64,000 bases of DNA from Ashinkailepas kermadecensis (Eukaryota > Arthropoda > Thecostraca > Neolepadidae): contig JAOTOM010003973.1 in the NCBI GenBank assembly GCA_034440615.1, positions 124,001-188,000 on the forward strand, given 5' to 3'. The notes under the pieces were generated by a model. It searched no databases and had not been told where the DNA came from. It saw only the letters and a program-made list of their open reading frames with translations. The position numbers were made by a program, and so were the translations under genes. Of this stretch, positions 45,735 through 58,189 are shown in pieces. The stretch's first letter is position 1. Every line of letters starts with the position of its first letter.

Positions 45735-46990
45735 AAATAAAAATATATCATAGCATAATATAATCTAAGCTAATCTAACCTAACCGGAAAACCAGAATCT
45801 TACCAAAACAAACTTTTCCGCCATGACATCATCAAAGCTTGCTGACTTTGCTAGCGCTGCAGTTAACGTTAACAGCATCGCAAGAAACTTCTGGCCTTGA
45901 TGAAAGGTTTTGGATGCATCTAGCTGGAAATATTCATTGTCAGGAATGAATATGGAATTAAGCCAGAAACATAAGATTTTCAATGTCAATGAGAATTGAA
46001 TCAAGTGCATGAAGTGTTGAATTCCTTCTTTACCACGTCTGTGACACACAAGGTATGGATAATTATATGCAATGGGCTATATTGGTAGAGTGAAGATCAT
46101 GATCATGTATTTCTTTGCCAACTGAGAAGTATTCATTTGCAGAGAAAATGAGGGTAAATATTAAGACCTAGGTAAAATGTGATTTTGTGGATTTTCTTTA
46201 ATACACAGTATTTTAACATAAAAATGACGATGTGAACACTTATTTTCTCCGCAAATGATTACTTTTAAGTCAGCGATGGTTGATGACATCATAATGATTT
46301 GATGTCAAATGCATTAAGTCAGGGACAAAACAAAAAATCAAATAACCTAACCTAACCTAACCTAGACTAAGATAGCATAGCATAATATATAAAATATATT
46401 ACATCATAATATAATATAATCTAACCTAACCTAACCTAACCCGTAAACCTGAATCGTCCGAAACAATTTTTTTGGCCATGACATCATCAGTTAGATTTAA
46501 AATAAAATAATATAGCATCGCAAGGAATTTCCAGCCCTTATCGATGGTTGCTGGCGCTGGATGTTGCAAGTATTCATTCTCAGGGATAATGTCGAATTAA
46601 GGCAGAAACATAAGGTTTTCTATGTCAGAGTATTAAATTGAGTGCATGAAGTGTTGAATGTCTTCTTTATCACGTCTGTGACACACCAGGTATGGATAAT
46701 TATACGTGATGTGCTATATTTGCAGTGAAGATTATGATTGTGTATTTTTTCCAAACTGAAAAGTAATCATTTGCAGACAAAATGAGCTGTCGCATCATCA
46801 TTTTTACATTAAAATACCCTGTATTTTAAAAAATCGCATTTTACCTAGGTCTTAATATATACCAAAATGAGTGCTCACGTCATCATTTTCATGCTAAGAT
46901 AATCTGTATTCAAAAAATAAATTCCAAAGAATCAAAATTTACCTTGATCTCCAATAATACTGGTTGGGCTAGGTTAGGTTGGGTTATGTT
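45735..46990. repeat. Tandem duplication of about 620 bp with CCTAA tracts
   Basis: 45735-46340 and 46365-46960 are diverged direct copies sharing ATGACATCATC, AGCATCGCAAG, AAACATAAG, AGTGCATGAAGTGTTGAAT, CACGTCTGTGACACAC and AGGTATGGATAATTATA. Each begins with (CTAAC)n; pure runs of four CCTAA units occur at 46346-46365 and 46421-46440. The opposite orientation, CTAGGTTAGGTT, is at 46970. Confidence 0.8.
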
Positions 46991-48014
46991 GCATTTTTAT
47001 TATAATTTTTTAACATTTTTTATTCTGTACTCCTACCTAACTCAACTTATTGGTGCTATTTTGCTCATGACCTAAAATAAAACACCTTAAAGCACAAATC
47101 TACCAAAAAAAGCTTCTGGTGACACTGAAGACATGAGCAGAATGAAAATGTGAAGTTGGTTGTCTGATGAAAAAAAATGATGGAAAGAAAAAAAATGACA
47201 GTCAAAGCATCTCAAACGTTAAAAAGAATCTAGATACCTACGTACCTACCTGCCTACCTACGCGGCCAACCTATCATCCGCCCTCCTGTCATAACACAAA
47301 CAAGAAAAACGGTGCGGTAGAATCAGGGTGAGCGTAGATCAAGATGAGTGAGTGTGAAAGAATTACTAGAGTTTTGGCAGGAAGCCAGTCTATGACGTCA
47401 GTAAAAGTCCAGTCGTTAGTGGACTGCAAGGAGACAGCCCGCGATACTATTATACCACGGGCTCAGAGGGGGTACTGGGAGCTCGTGCCCCTTCCCAGCA
47501 TATGGCTTTCCTAGCATGGTCTTCTCCGATCGGAAAGCACCACCCCTAATCGGAAATGGTTGATTAGAAATAGTTGATTGCAATTCCCTCGATTTTTGTT
47601 TTTCAACTGAGCTGACGACGTCCCGGTTCGAAAGGCCTGAATACAGGGATGTTGACATTAAAAACTTATGGGGCTGGGGCACAATGCATGGAGATAATGG
47701 GCAAGTCCAAATGAATTAGAGGCACACGTAGGGTTTCACGTTAAATGATGAAATTATTTTGGGAAAAGCCAACATTGAGGGGACACTTGCCCATCAAAAG
47801 GAGACAAAACAGCACCCATGCTCGAATGCATCCCGCACCAAAATTGTCGATGGAAGGCATCCTTCTGAGAGAAATTAGTGCCTTTGGGGATGATCTGGTT
47901 GACCCTTTCTCCCTCGATGTTTTTCATGAATATCGGTTCCGTCCGTCTTGGGTAATGGCGCCTCCTGAAAGAATGCTTACCATCCCTCAAAAAGAACTTC
48001 TGGATCAGACAGTA
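46991..48014. other. Spacer, no gene seen
   Basis: AT-rich then mixed interspersed-repeat debris. An open plus frame through 47745-48010 has no recognised domain and runs into the LTR. Confidence 0.4.
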
Positions 48015-50512
48015 TGTAGACGGGTGACGTCATGGTCCCGCGCGTCGCGAAGGCGACGCGTGCCTTCCGATTGGCTTGTTGCTTTCGCGCCGAAAGACGC
48101 CGGCCTCGGGAGTGTGAGAATACAGCTGGCCGCGGGCGGACGTGCGGTCCGCCCGTGCGGGTTGGACTGAAAGCTGTCATGCGTGTTTGCGGTTCGGACC
48201 CGGCGACTGCATTGTTCGGACCCAGCGACTACATTGGTGGCAGCGGTGGGATTGACAGCTTTCGGATCGTCTGACTCGCATGACGGAAGCCAGATGACTC
48301 GATTGAGTGTTGTGGCGGACTGAGAACTGAGGAGCGGAGGATTCGCGTCGTCGGAATCCTGTCGTAACGGTGTGTAGTGACTTATGACTTGGCTCGGTGT
48401 GACGCGTGAGTGCAGCCACTTACACAGAAGGATTGCGTGCAAGTGATGAGTTTGGGGGGTCGCGAGCAAGATGTACGGCGATTGCAAGATGGCGGCCCTG
48501 CCAGATACAGGTTCTGGTGAGAGTGCTGTTGTCGCCTAGCAACGGCAGACTAGCAGGCGCCTCCAGTACTCGTCTGCGCGCCAGCTGATTGAGATGACGT
48601 AACGACTCCGCGTAGCAACGTGGCATCTCGAGGACACGGCTAAGGCCCTACGCAGAAGGACTGACTCGCAACTCCTGCGTGCGATTCTCAGCGTCGGAAC
48701 CGTGAGTGCCCAGGACAGGCATTGGAGGGTCTGCTCGCGTCGGGAGCGAGTACTTTTGAGGATGCAGTGGCAAAGTACGTCACGTGTGCAGTACCGCTCG
48801 GCAAGTGATGCAGCCGGTGCGCCAGATGGCTGCAGGGGGGGGCAGCCTGAAGCGTCAGCTGTTGCTCCGTTAGAGAAGAGGATAGCCGAACTAGAGCTCC
48901 GAGTCCGGACTGGACTCAGGTCTAGTGGACCTGTGCGTAGGCCACAAGTGTTACGCCTGTGGCCAGCCTGGTCAAATGAGGTATAACTGTGACAAGCGAG
49001 ATGTTAAGGTGCCCGAAGTGCGGCTGCCAGGGGCACGTGCCAGAAGTGTGTGGGAGGATGTGATCCCGGAAGGGACAAAAGGACCTGGACAGAAACCGAG
49101 TGGGTGAGGTCAATTACTGGATACGTCTGCACGGGAGCAGACAGACGATTATCGTGCATCATAACAGACTGCAACCAACGACCGCTCAGGTGATCAGGGA
49201 TGCAGTGCCTGGATGTGCAGCTGGCGTAACAGACACGCCAGCAGGACGCGGCCTGAGTATGGATGAGGAGAGGCAGGGCGTCGGGTAGCCGCCCGCCCCG
49301 CCCGGTGTCCGGGGTTGGGTCACCCGCACCACCCGTTCGATGTGGCATATTCCGACCTGGCGTGCTGGAATCTGGAGGCGAAGGGGTTCACATCCTTCCT
49401 CCGGAAGCACCGCTCTCGGAACTCGCATCGTTGGGGAAAGTGGGCATCTCGGCGCGGATGCGTTAGCGGCTGGTGATGACGACTGTAACAGCGGCGATCT
49501 GGGTCCCACCCAAGCAACTTCCGTTCAGAGGGAAGAAGGGGATGGGTGCCCCGCTGTAAGGAGAGAATCGTCGTTGACGGGCACTACGGTTAGCTTAGGA
49601 ATAGAAAGCCCTGATGTTGTCCCATCCGTGGAGGGAGTGGGGTCAGAGACAGGTGACCCCGGGCCTGGACTTCCCCCGAGTGTACCGCCAACTGTGTTGC
49701 GACGATCGAGTCCGGTTAAGCGAGCTCCTGGTTGGGTGTTGTTAGAATAGTCGTTAGTTGCAGTGTCCACGCGTGTATGATGTGAGGTTGCGCGATGTTA
49801 GATTAAGATGCTAGTGTACAAATTGTTGTTAGAACAGTCGCTGGTTACAGTGTAAAACGTGTGATGTGAGCACCTGGTTGCGCGATGTTAGAATAATATG
49901 CTAGTGTACCAATTGTTATAACTAGCGTTGGGCGGAAATGAGGATCCCGCCGGGGATGCGTTAGTGGATGGGCGGTTTGTTTCGGGTCTACACCACATTG
50001 TGAAACTGTGTAATGTCTGTGCGGATTGTGGAACGCTTGTTGTGGGCGCCTATGGCGAGTGCTAGATGCCTTGTGCTGAAATCTAGTTCGTACCCTATTA
50101 AGACTTGCGACGGTTTTCCGAAGTCGTGACATCAGTCTTTGTGTTGCGGATAAACCCGTTGCCATACTGCTGACGACCACTTGTGGCGATAGTTCGAACA
50201 GCGTGGCGATACATCGTGTGCCATTTCGCTCCGGTGTCATGTCTTGGTCGTGAGTGTTGGGTGCGTGGGCACTCCTTTTTTCAAGGTTTATAGTGTAGAC
50301 GGGTGACGTCATGGTCCCGCGCGTCGCCACGGCGACGCGTGCCTTCCGATTGGCTTGTTGCTTTCGCGCCGAAAGACGCCGGCCTCGGGAGTGTGAGAAT
50401 ACAGCTGGCCGCGGGCGGACGTGCGGTCCGCCCGTGCGGGTTGGACTGAAAGCTGTCATGCGTGTTTGCGGTTCGGACCCGGCGACTGCATTGTTCGGAC
50501 CCAGCGACTACA
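48015..50512 (+). mobile_element. Gypsy-like LTR retrotransposon, internally deleted
   Basis: Two 219-bp LTRs (48015-48233 and 50294-50512) begin TGTAGACGGG and end GACTACA. They differ at only two positions, near 48053. A 4-bp target duplication AGTA flanks the element (48011-48014 and 50513-50516). Immediately after the left LTR, TTGGTGGCAGCGGTGGGAT looks like a gypsy-type primer binding site. The internal part is only 2,060 bp and lacks protease, reverse transcriptase and RNase H. Confidence 0.93.
48700..49230 (+). pseudogene. Remnant gag zinc knuckle joined to integrase C-terminal tail
   Basis: Around 48947-48990 a frame reads CYACGQPGQMRYNCDKR, a CCHC zinc knuckle whose His position is Gln. 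Only about 130 bp later (49100-49190) another frame reads NYWIRLHGSRQTIIVHHNRL, the typical C-terminal end of a gypsy integrase. The whole pol core between them is missing. Frames are not continuous, so no functional protein is expected. The remaining 1 kb to the right LTR has no recognised domain. Confidence 0.7.
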
Positions 50513-51780
50513 AGTACACGGCACCAGCGAGACACAGAGACGGCCATAGGAATGTTTATCAGGGTCTGTGGGAGCACCACCGATTCAGAAATTACAACCG
50601 GTACACCCAAGTGTACCTGGAGGGTCGCCTTTTCTAATCAATGGTGTTCTTGTTGGGAAAAGTAATGAGATTGGAGGTGCCATCGAGCGTCCTGGACGGG
50701 CACTTCCTTCATTCAGGACGCAGCCTTTCCACAGGGACACACGCCTCGTGGGTACCCCCCCCCCCCCCCCTCCCAAACACACACTTGGATCCACCCAGGG
50801 TTAATATGCTACACACGATGAGTACCAACTGCGGTGAGAGCCACCTTAACCTGGCAGCCGCCGCTGCCCTCCGGGTGGCCACCGGTAGCGACTGAATGAC
50901 CCACTCAGTCTCCCTATTCCGAAACTTGCTTGCGAACTCCCACGTGTGTAGTCACCTCGCAGCTTCGTAGATTCCTCAGTCCGGTGGGGCCAAAGCCAAG
51001 AAGAGGAAGGGTCCAAGTCACGGACGGGCTCACTGGCCTCGAAAGGTAACCTAGCCCTTTAAACGGCCCAATAAGTCCACGATGAATCGCCGTAAACCTA
51101 CAAGGACCATTCTGACGCCGACGGGATCTGAGAGTTATGGGGCCAACTGAATGGCTGTTCATTCCTGTGGTCGGTGGCACTTATCAGCGACACATGGCCT
51201 CTCGGTGGCCTACATTGCGTCAGAAGTCGATTCTAGACCTATGCAGGCATGGGCGTCGTTTCAGGGGAGGATACAAGGGGACACTGGGGAATGTGCCTCC
51301 CCTCCCATGGCAAGATGGCGTTCCTCTGGAAAAGCTCGAGTGACCCCCCCCGCGAATTTTCCAGAATTTTTCAGAGTCCTTGGTGTTTAGAGACCTCTTT
51401 TTTTAAGGAAGAGGTACCCCTCTTCTCTCTTGGGGTTTGATCTCAATGAAGGCAATCAGCCGGCCGACGCGCTATTCGGTTTTCGGCATTGACGTTGATC
51501 TCAAGCATCACCGCTCCGAAGACACACCGACAGATTCTCCCTACCCCCCCTTCCCCCTTTCGAGTATTTCAGCTTCAGATTCGTGAGGTTGCCCGTCTGC
51601 CCTTGCATATTGTGATTGGACGCCCAAAGGTCCCAGGTTACTTTCTTTCGAAGTGCGTGCGTCTGCCATCGCGACCGACGCCACTCCGACTTGGATTCGC
51701 GGATCGCGAGACGGAAGTATCATACCCGTTGCTGGTTGCTCCATTCTGCCCTCCTCGCCGTGTACGTGGCTATGGGGGGG
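50513..51780. other. Spacer, no gene seen
   Basis: Unique and old-repeat DNA with a poly-C run at 50756-50771. Confidence 0.35.
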
Positions 51781-52013
51781 GGTATACCCGGCTCCATATT
51801 TTTTTAAAAAACCCCCACCTTTAAAAACCCCCCAAAAGGGGGGGGCCCCCCCCCCCCCCCCCTCGGGGTTTCCCCCCCTCCCCCCCCCTTTTTTTCTCCC
51901 CCCGCGGGCCCCCCCCCCCCCAACCCACCCCGCCCCCCCCCCCCCTGGGGGGGGGGACTTTAAAAAAAACGGCCGCCCCCCCCCCCACCACCCACGGCCT
52001 GTGTTTTTTCCCC

Positions 52014-52058
<45 letters not shown>

Positions 52059-52410
52059 CATGTTCTGGCTCGAGGCCTCGTACCATGTTCCCTCACGGGG
52101 ATATTTCACGTTTGCGATCGCCTTCAGGCCTTCAACTTTGCATGCAATTGTATTTTTTTTCATTATGTACCATTTTTCTTCTCCCCCCCCCCGTAGTCTC
52201 CCCTTTTTTGGTTCCTCCCACACCCCCCAAACTCCTTTTCATGTCAAAACACCCCCCACCACCCCCCAGGGTGGGGAGGGAAAAAAACCAAACACCTCCC
52301 TCAGAACTACAACCCCACCCCAACAAAAGGAAGGAAGTTAAATCTTAAACTACAAAAAATTTTAGGTTCCCGACCAGGAAAAAAAAAAAAAAAAAAAAAA
52401 AAACCCCCCC
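51781..52410. other. Homopolymer-rich stretch, probable sequencing or assembly artefact
   Basis: Long runs of C, G, T and A (for example about 40 T at 52019-52058, about 23 A at 52379-52402, and C/G runs at 51840-51960) with almost no normal sequence between. The frames through it encode nothing meaningful. A similar T39/G run is at 60678-60722. Confidence 0.6.
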
Positions 52411-52680
52411 CCCCCCTCCCGAAGGGTAAGTGCTCGTACGTTCATAAAGTTGGCAGGAGTTCGCTATTCATATTGAGAAGAAATCGACAACTCCTTTAGT
52501 TTCGACGAAACCTCGCAGATCAACAGCTAACAGATCAAAGCCTTCGAACATCCACAGCAAACCATTTCACAGGCATGACATTTTCGAACCTCTGGAAATG
52601 AAAAAGTCAAATACACAACAGTGCAAAGGAGTAAAACAAATGTGTGAATATCATGAAGCACATTTTCTTCAATAGCTATG

Positions 52681-52844
52681 CTGTTGGTTATTGGTTTTAC
52701 GACACGTCGACCGTTTAGTCATATAGCGTCGCCAATCTCTCACGCCGATTGGTCGCGGGCGAAGAGTAGCGACAGGTGAGATTCGAACCCACAATCTTTC
52801 GATTGGGAGACGAGCATCTTACCCCTAGACCACTCGTCCCCCCC
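52681..52844 (-). mobile_element. tRNA-derived SINE
   Basis: Complete copy of the Pro-like-headed family. Target duplication TTCAATAGCTATG / TTCAATAGCTACG (52668-52680 and 52845-52857). Confidence 0.95.
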
Positions 52845-52857
52845 TTCAATAGCTACG

Positions 52858-54615
52858 AAGCATATGCATTCGACCAAACGCGGAACAAAAAGCAAATATT
52901 GGAGCTGCAAAAGGTTAACACAAGTTTTACCTTCAGTCATCAATGGCAATGACCGAGCAATGCAGGTGTTCACTATTCAACCGACAATCGGCAGGAATCG
53001 GAGAGCACTCTGATTCGGCCGAAGCTCCATCCAGCAACGCAACATACCTCCATACTGGGAAGCACGAGTACCTACGTCCCCCCCCCCCAATAGAAGTGGC
53101 GTCCTCTGATCGGGAATAGGTGTGCTCTCCATGGAGGCTCGAGGGTGCCCACATTCAGCGTATTTGTTCAGCAAACGGTGCCCCTCTGAGAGGAATAGGC
53201 CCCTATAGTTGAAAAGTGACACTCCAGCATGTTCAAGTGAACCTTCCTCCCGCTGAACGAATTTTTCGCTGAAGGTGCCCGTCCAGGCGAGTGCATCTAT
53301 GAAAATTCCCGGATCAGCTCTTGCCTGTATCCGCACCTTCGCTGACAATTGTAAGGTGTCAATGCCCATTTTGACCACCACATTGCCCTGCATTCTACAA
53401 ATCATTATTCTTACTTAATCGTGAATTTGGCAAAGAACTTCACTTCGCTATTCACTTGGTGATTGAGTCTCATTGGCTTTAACATAAGACTCGCGGAGAA
53501 CTGCGAACTCTTTTTTTTTATCGCGTGTTATCCCCACCAATACATGCTGAAGTCATTTTGCAGCACGTTGAAAAATACAGTGTGTTGAGATAGCTGTAAT
53601 GCGTAATGCGCAAGCTCGTAATATTTAAAACCACATAGGCTTTGGCATGGTTTTCAAGAGTCACACTCTTGAAAGTGATCCATGATCGAACAGTTTGAGA
53701 TCTAATATATCTAATTTTTATTAAAAGCACAGCATTCTTTGTCAATGTGGGTCAAAACGTTTCACCTTATTTTACTTTCAATCATGGCAGGCAAGGAAAT
53801 CGTCCATTTCTTCTCACAATTATAGGATTATATGAATATCTATGGAAGGTTGACCACTACGTGACAAATGGAAATATGTGGAACATTTTCACTTCTCAGC
53901 CAGCTCTTCTTTCGCCTACCTTGTTGACGTACATCGGCTATCATCAGGCTGCTCAACTTTTACTGAGACTAAATTAGTGTACATTGCACCGTGCCTTATT
54001 AAAATATTTCGCGTGTTTCACATTTGACATTCCGTGATTCAATGATGAGTGCTGCAACGATACAACGCACACAGTTGTGAAGGCTATGAAGCGTCACCAC
54101 TCCACACGCCGAACTGTGGGGAGGCAGAAGTTCCCAGCACATACAGACATCTGAACCCGGTAGCTCACGGTTATGAAACAAGCGCGCTACCCAGTAGGCT
54201 GTCGGCACGCCACTCATCCGCTAGCATACACAGATTACGCTGCATTGAGTCACTTTCGTTTATGTTGCGTTGGGGACCAAAAACAAGAACAGTGTCCGCA
54301 CACGTATGTCCACACAGCACGGACAGTATGGGCATGTGGGCGGGTACAGATACGTGGTGCGTGGACGGATTCAAGCGCAAGACAAACGGCACGTGAGAGA
54401 AATGATAAATTAATACACTCTATGTCGCATGCTCGAACGCACTCGCGGATCGCATGAATACTATGTGGTTCGCCCCAAAGGGACTCAACGACTAGACACA
54501 CCGGACACCAACTACCACGGACCAAACGTTCAATGGACGGAACCGATTCAGCCGCGCACTCTGCAGACTCGCCAGGCTGGTAAATGGACGGAACATATGG
54601 ACGGATACGGCCCGC
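52858..54615. other. Spacer, no gene seen
   Basis: Unique, moderately AT-rich DNA. Frames through 52977-53405 (minus) and 54049-54396 (plus) have no recognisable domain or codon bias. Confidence 0.35.
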
Positions 54616-54970
54616 AGGCCAGGAGGACGGCGGAGGCTGACCACAGGCCAGAGCCACACCAGTAGTGGCCAGAGGATGGCTGAGGCGGACCACAGGCCAG
54701 AGGACGGCCGAGACGGACCACAGGTTAGAGGACGGGGGAGACGGACCACAGGCCAGAGAACGACGGGGGCAGATCAGTGGCCAGAAGACGGCGAAGGCAA
54801 ACCACAGGCCAGAGGACCGCGAAGGCGGACCACAGGCCAGAGGACGGGGGAGACGGACCACAGGCCAGAGAACGGCTGAAATGGACCTTAGGCCAGAGGA
54901 CGGCGGAGGCAGACCAGTGGCCAGAGGACGGCGGAGGCAGACCACAGGCCAGAGCTGCACCAGTAGTGGC
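54616..54970. repeat. Minisatellite, about 28-30-bp unit
   Basis: About 12 copies of GGCCAGAGGACGGCGGAGGC then AGACCACA, with variants. It lies downstream of the BBS2 stop codon. Confidence 0.92.
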
Positions 54971-55314
54971 CAGGGGAAGCGACTGATGATAAACGGCAGC
55001 AGCGATACCAGAGCTGCTGGTAACAGCGATAACACTCTACTGTTCAGTGGAGACGAGATGCTTCAGCCCTGTTATAAACAGGCGTGGCGTGCGAGCTGAC
55101 ACAGCGGCCGTGGCCCGGCATGGCGGGCATGGTGGGCATCAGCTGACACAGCCGCAGTGGAATTAAAGCGGCCGCCGGGCGTCAGAACGGCTACAGCGGG
55201 CATCCGCAGCAGCCGCGGCTCACGTCCAGCAGTCATAGCGAGAGGTCCCAGTCCACGTCACATGTCACCAGCCCCAGACACCATGATGGGAACCTGAAGA
55301 GAGCTGCTGTTCGG

Positions 55315-55415
55315 CTACGCGTCGCCAGTGCGGATGACCTTCAGCAGGGACGGGATGTTGTTGTTCTTGAAAGCCATCCGACAGCCCGATATCACTGCAG
55401 ACTTTGGTTTACCAA
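55315..55415 (-). CDS. BBS2: BBS2 terminal exon with stop codon
   Basis: Phase 1 start. G from the previous exon plus TT gives Val, then GKPKSAVISGCRMAFKNNNI and SLLKVIRTGDA, then TAG. The family ends with GKP, a helix with C-R-A-I--NN and a RxGTA-like tail, so this is the true C-terminus. The acceptor is GGCCGCAG. A roughly 62-bp array starts about 50 bp upstream. No convincing polyadenylation signal was found in the GC-rich downstream DNA. Confidence 0.93.
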
Positions 55416-55464
55416 CTGCGGCCAGAGGCAGTGCGTCAGCTGGGAACATCAGTGCACGTCACAA

Positions 55465-56250
55465 GTAACAGGTACACCGGACGCTGACAGGCCCTCACCA
55501 TAGGGCACAGCCACCCGTCACAGGCGACACAGGTACACCTGACGCTGGCAGGCCCTCGTCACAGGTCACAGTCGCCCGTCACAGGTGACATAGGTATAAC
55601 GAACTGGCGCTGGCAGGCCCTCACCATCGGTCACAGTCGCCAGTCACAGGTGACATAGGTACAACTAACTGGCGCTGGCAGGCCCTCACCATCGGTCACA
55701 GTCGCCAGTCACAGGTGACATAGGTACAACTAACTGGCGCTGGCAGGCCCTCACCATCGGTCACAGTCGCCAGTCACAGGCGACACAGGTATACCTGACG
55801 CTGACAGGCCCTCGTCACAGGTCACAGTCGCCAGTCACAGGTGACACAGGTACACCTGACGCTGGCAGGCCCTGGTTAAAGGTCGCAGGTGACACAGGTA
55901 AACCTGGCGCTCGCATGTACAGGTCATAGTCGCTCGTTACAGGTGACACAGGTACACCTGACGTCGGCAGACCCTCGTCATATGTAAGAGTTCTCCGTCA
56001 CAGGCGACACATGTACGTTGGCAGGATCCCACCACAGATCACAGTCGCCCATCATAGGTGATAAAGGTACGCTGGCAGCACCTCGTCACAGGTCACATTC
56101 GCCCGACACAGGTGACAAAGGTACGCTGGCAGCACCTCGTCACAGGTCACAGTCGCCAGACACAGGTGATAAAGGTACGCTGGCAGCACCTCGTCACAGT
56201 CACAGTCGCCCGTCACAGGTGACACAGGTACCTGGCGCATGCAGGCCCTC
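55465..56250. repeat. Minisatellite, about 62-bp unit, in BBS2 intron
   Basis: About 12 units: GGTACACCTGACGCTGGCAG then GCCCTCGTCACAGGTCACAG then TCGCCCGTCACAGGTGACAC. It lies just upstream of the terminal-exon acceptor. Confidence 0.93.
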
Positions 56251-56714
56251 GTCAGCAGGGTTGGGTTTGTTTGCGTCAGTAGTTGTCCTTGGAACATGCA
56301 TAATCAAAGGAATATTTGTCTAGTCAAAGAGATGCATCTCTTCCCGTGATAAACGTGTGGCAAAAGTGTTGTTGAATGAAGCGGAGTGAGGATGTTATAA
56401 ATTATAAAGGGACGAACTGAAGTACTTCGCGTAAAGGGCATTGCAAATTCAAACCACTTTATTCCAGACATCCAAGGGAGCTTGGGCTCTTGCGTGTTGT
56501 TTATGGTGCCTGTTGGAGCTATGTGAACCTTGGAGCTAACTATGAACCTTATGCAAATCGGTTGACGACAATCACGGTGCGAACGATTTCAAAGCAGAAC
56601 ATGCCCGACCAACACCCCATTAAAACAAATGATCTATCAATATTCCGACAATGTCGGGGTGACGTTGGCACCAAATCTCGACCAGACAGGAACCGTCGAC
56701 AGTAAGACACAGAC
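56251..56714. other. Remaining BBS2 intron, no other feature
   Basis: Unique sequence between the array and the donor side of the exon at 56715. Confidence 0.4.
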
Positions 56715-56863
56715 CTCTCAGCTTGCCGGCCTTCTGGATGGTCTGGTTGATGTGCTTCAGACAGGCCAACAGCTCGTCGTGGTTGTTACAGCGTATCTTG
56801 TAGTCGCTGATGAGGTCGCGGTTGACGTCAAACAGTTCCATGTACCAGCGCTTCATCGACTTC
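56715..56863 (-). CDS. BBS2: BBS2 exon
   Basis: Phase 2 to 1. The split Met is followed by 49 codons, [16 protein letters not shown]... to ...TIQKAGKLR. The [16 protein letters not shown] block is diagnostic for BBS2 and forms part of its C-terminal helical hairpin. Acceptor ACTCCCCAG. The donor GAG/GTCTGT leaves a single G that joins TT of the last exon to encode Val. A 31-bp array (57000-57490) lies about 140 bp upstream of the acceptor. Confidence 0.95.
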
Positions 56864-56999
56864 CTGGGGAGTCACGAACGCCAACTCACCATAACGTGTA
56901 CGCACTCAATTACAGACAACGCGAACTGTGCCTCACTTCAGTGCAGAATGGGAAGTGAGACTGGCTCCACATTATTCGGACACGAGTAGAACAGACACA

Positions 57000-57490
57000 T
57001 TGGAACATATTTTACAGTACTGACACATCAGCAAGACAGTCCATAAATTGCCGACACATAAGCCGATACATGGTCCCTACAGTCCTGACACATGACAAGG
57101 AGAGTCCTCATAGTATTGACACATTAGTAACAGTCCCTATAGTATTGACACATGAGAAGGAGAGTCCCCATAGTACTGACACATGAGCAAGACAGTCACT
57201 ACAGTACTGATACATAAACAAGACAGTCCCTACAGTACTGACACGAGGAGGAGTCTTCATAGTATTGACACATGAACAAGACAGTCCCCACAGTACTGAC
57301 ACATGAGAAGGAGAGTCCTCATAGTATTGACACATGAACAAGACAGCCCCTACAGTACTGACACATAAGCAGGATAGTCCCCATAGTATTGACACATGAG
57401 GAGGAGAGTTCTCATAGTATTGACACATGAACAAGACAGCCCCTATAGTACTGACACATGAGCAGGATAGTCTCCATAGCATTGACACCT
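57000..57490. repeat. Minisatellite, about 30-31-bp unit, in BBS2 intron
   Basis: About 15 units around AGTACTGACACATGAGCAAG then ACAGTCCCTAC. Looser copies continue to about 57740. Confidence 0.92.
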
Positions 57491-57552
57491 TAGTTAGTTA
57501 TTGGGGCTGTATGGCGCATCGACTGCATTGGTCATTTAGCGCCCATAACTCA
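57489..57552 (-). mobile_element. SINE-core relative (copy 2)
   Basis: GTTAGTTATTGGGGCTGTAT then GGCGCATCGACTGCATTGGT then CATTTAGCGCCCATA, sitting within the intron array. Confidence 0.65.
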
Positions 57553-57904
57553 GTGGCATTGACACCTGAGCAAGATAGTCCCAACATTACTTACACATGA
57601 TCAAGACTGACACAAGAGCTGAACAGTGCCGACACATCAGTACCGACACATCAGCAGCACAGCCCAATGGCACGGACACATGAGCAGAAGAGTGCCTACA
57701 CTACTGACACACGAGCTGAACAGTGCCTACATAACTGACACATGAGATGAACAGTCTCTGCATTACTGACGCATGCACGGCATACTCTGTAGAGTACTGG
57801 CACGTGAGCAGTGCGGTCCACATGGTATTGAGCCGGGGAACGTCTACGGTAGTGACCGGTGAGCGGGTCAGCGTCAGCGGGACAGCCGAGTCTGCGGTAC
57901 TGAC

Positions 57905-58071
57905 ATGTCGGCCATCAGCCGGGCGTCCTCTGCCCGCACCACCAGACTGCGGATGATGCCCGAGTAGTCGGCCATCTCGGCGCTGAGCCGCTCGCGCACC
58001 GCCTGGTACTGCGTCACACGCGACAGCGTCTGCTCCAGCTGACTCAGCTCGTCCGGGAAGTCTGCCTCCGA
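57905..58071 (-). CDS. BBS2: BBS2 exon
   Basis: 55 codons plus two bases (phase 0 to 2), from SEADFPDELSQLEQTL to RAEDARLMAD. The ADFP start, the ERLSAEMADYS helix and the VVRAEDARLM helix match the alpha-helical C-terminal part of BBS2. Acceptor CCGGACAG. The donor (CAT/GTCAGT) splits a Met codon that is completed by the next exon. A degenerate GAAGCTGGA-type repeat field (58190-58760) begins about 120 bp upstream of the acceptor. Confidence 0.94.
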
Positions 58072-58189
58072 CTGTCCGGCACGTCACACGGCGTCACGCG
58101 ATGCCGTGATGCACCGAAAGTTGTCTCCTCTCAGCTCAATGAAGGAGTCTCAGAATATTTTTGGCCAGAATGGAACAGACTCTGGTAAT

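Noticed and set aside
47745..48170. 141-codon plus ORF
   Set aside because: Its 3' part is the LTR and the 5' part has no recognisable domain.
51541..52348. ORFs of 181-231 codons
   Set aside because: Encoded by homopolymers in the suspected artefact segment.
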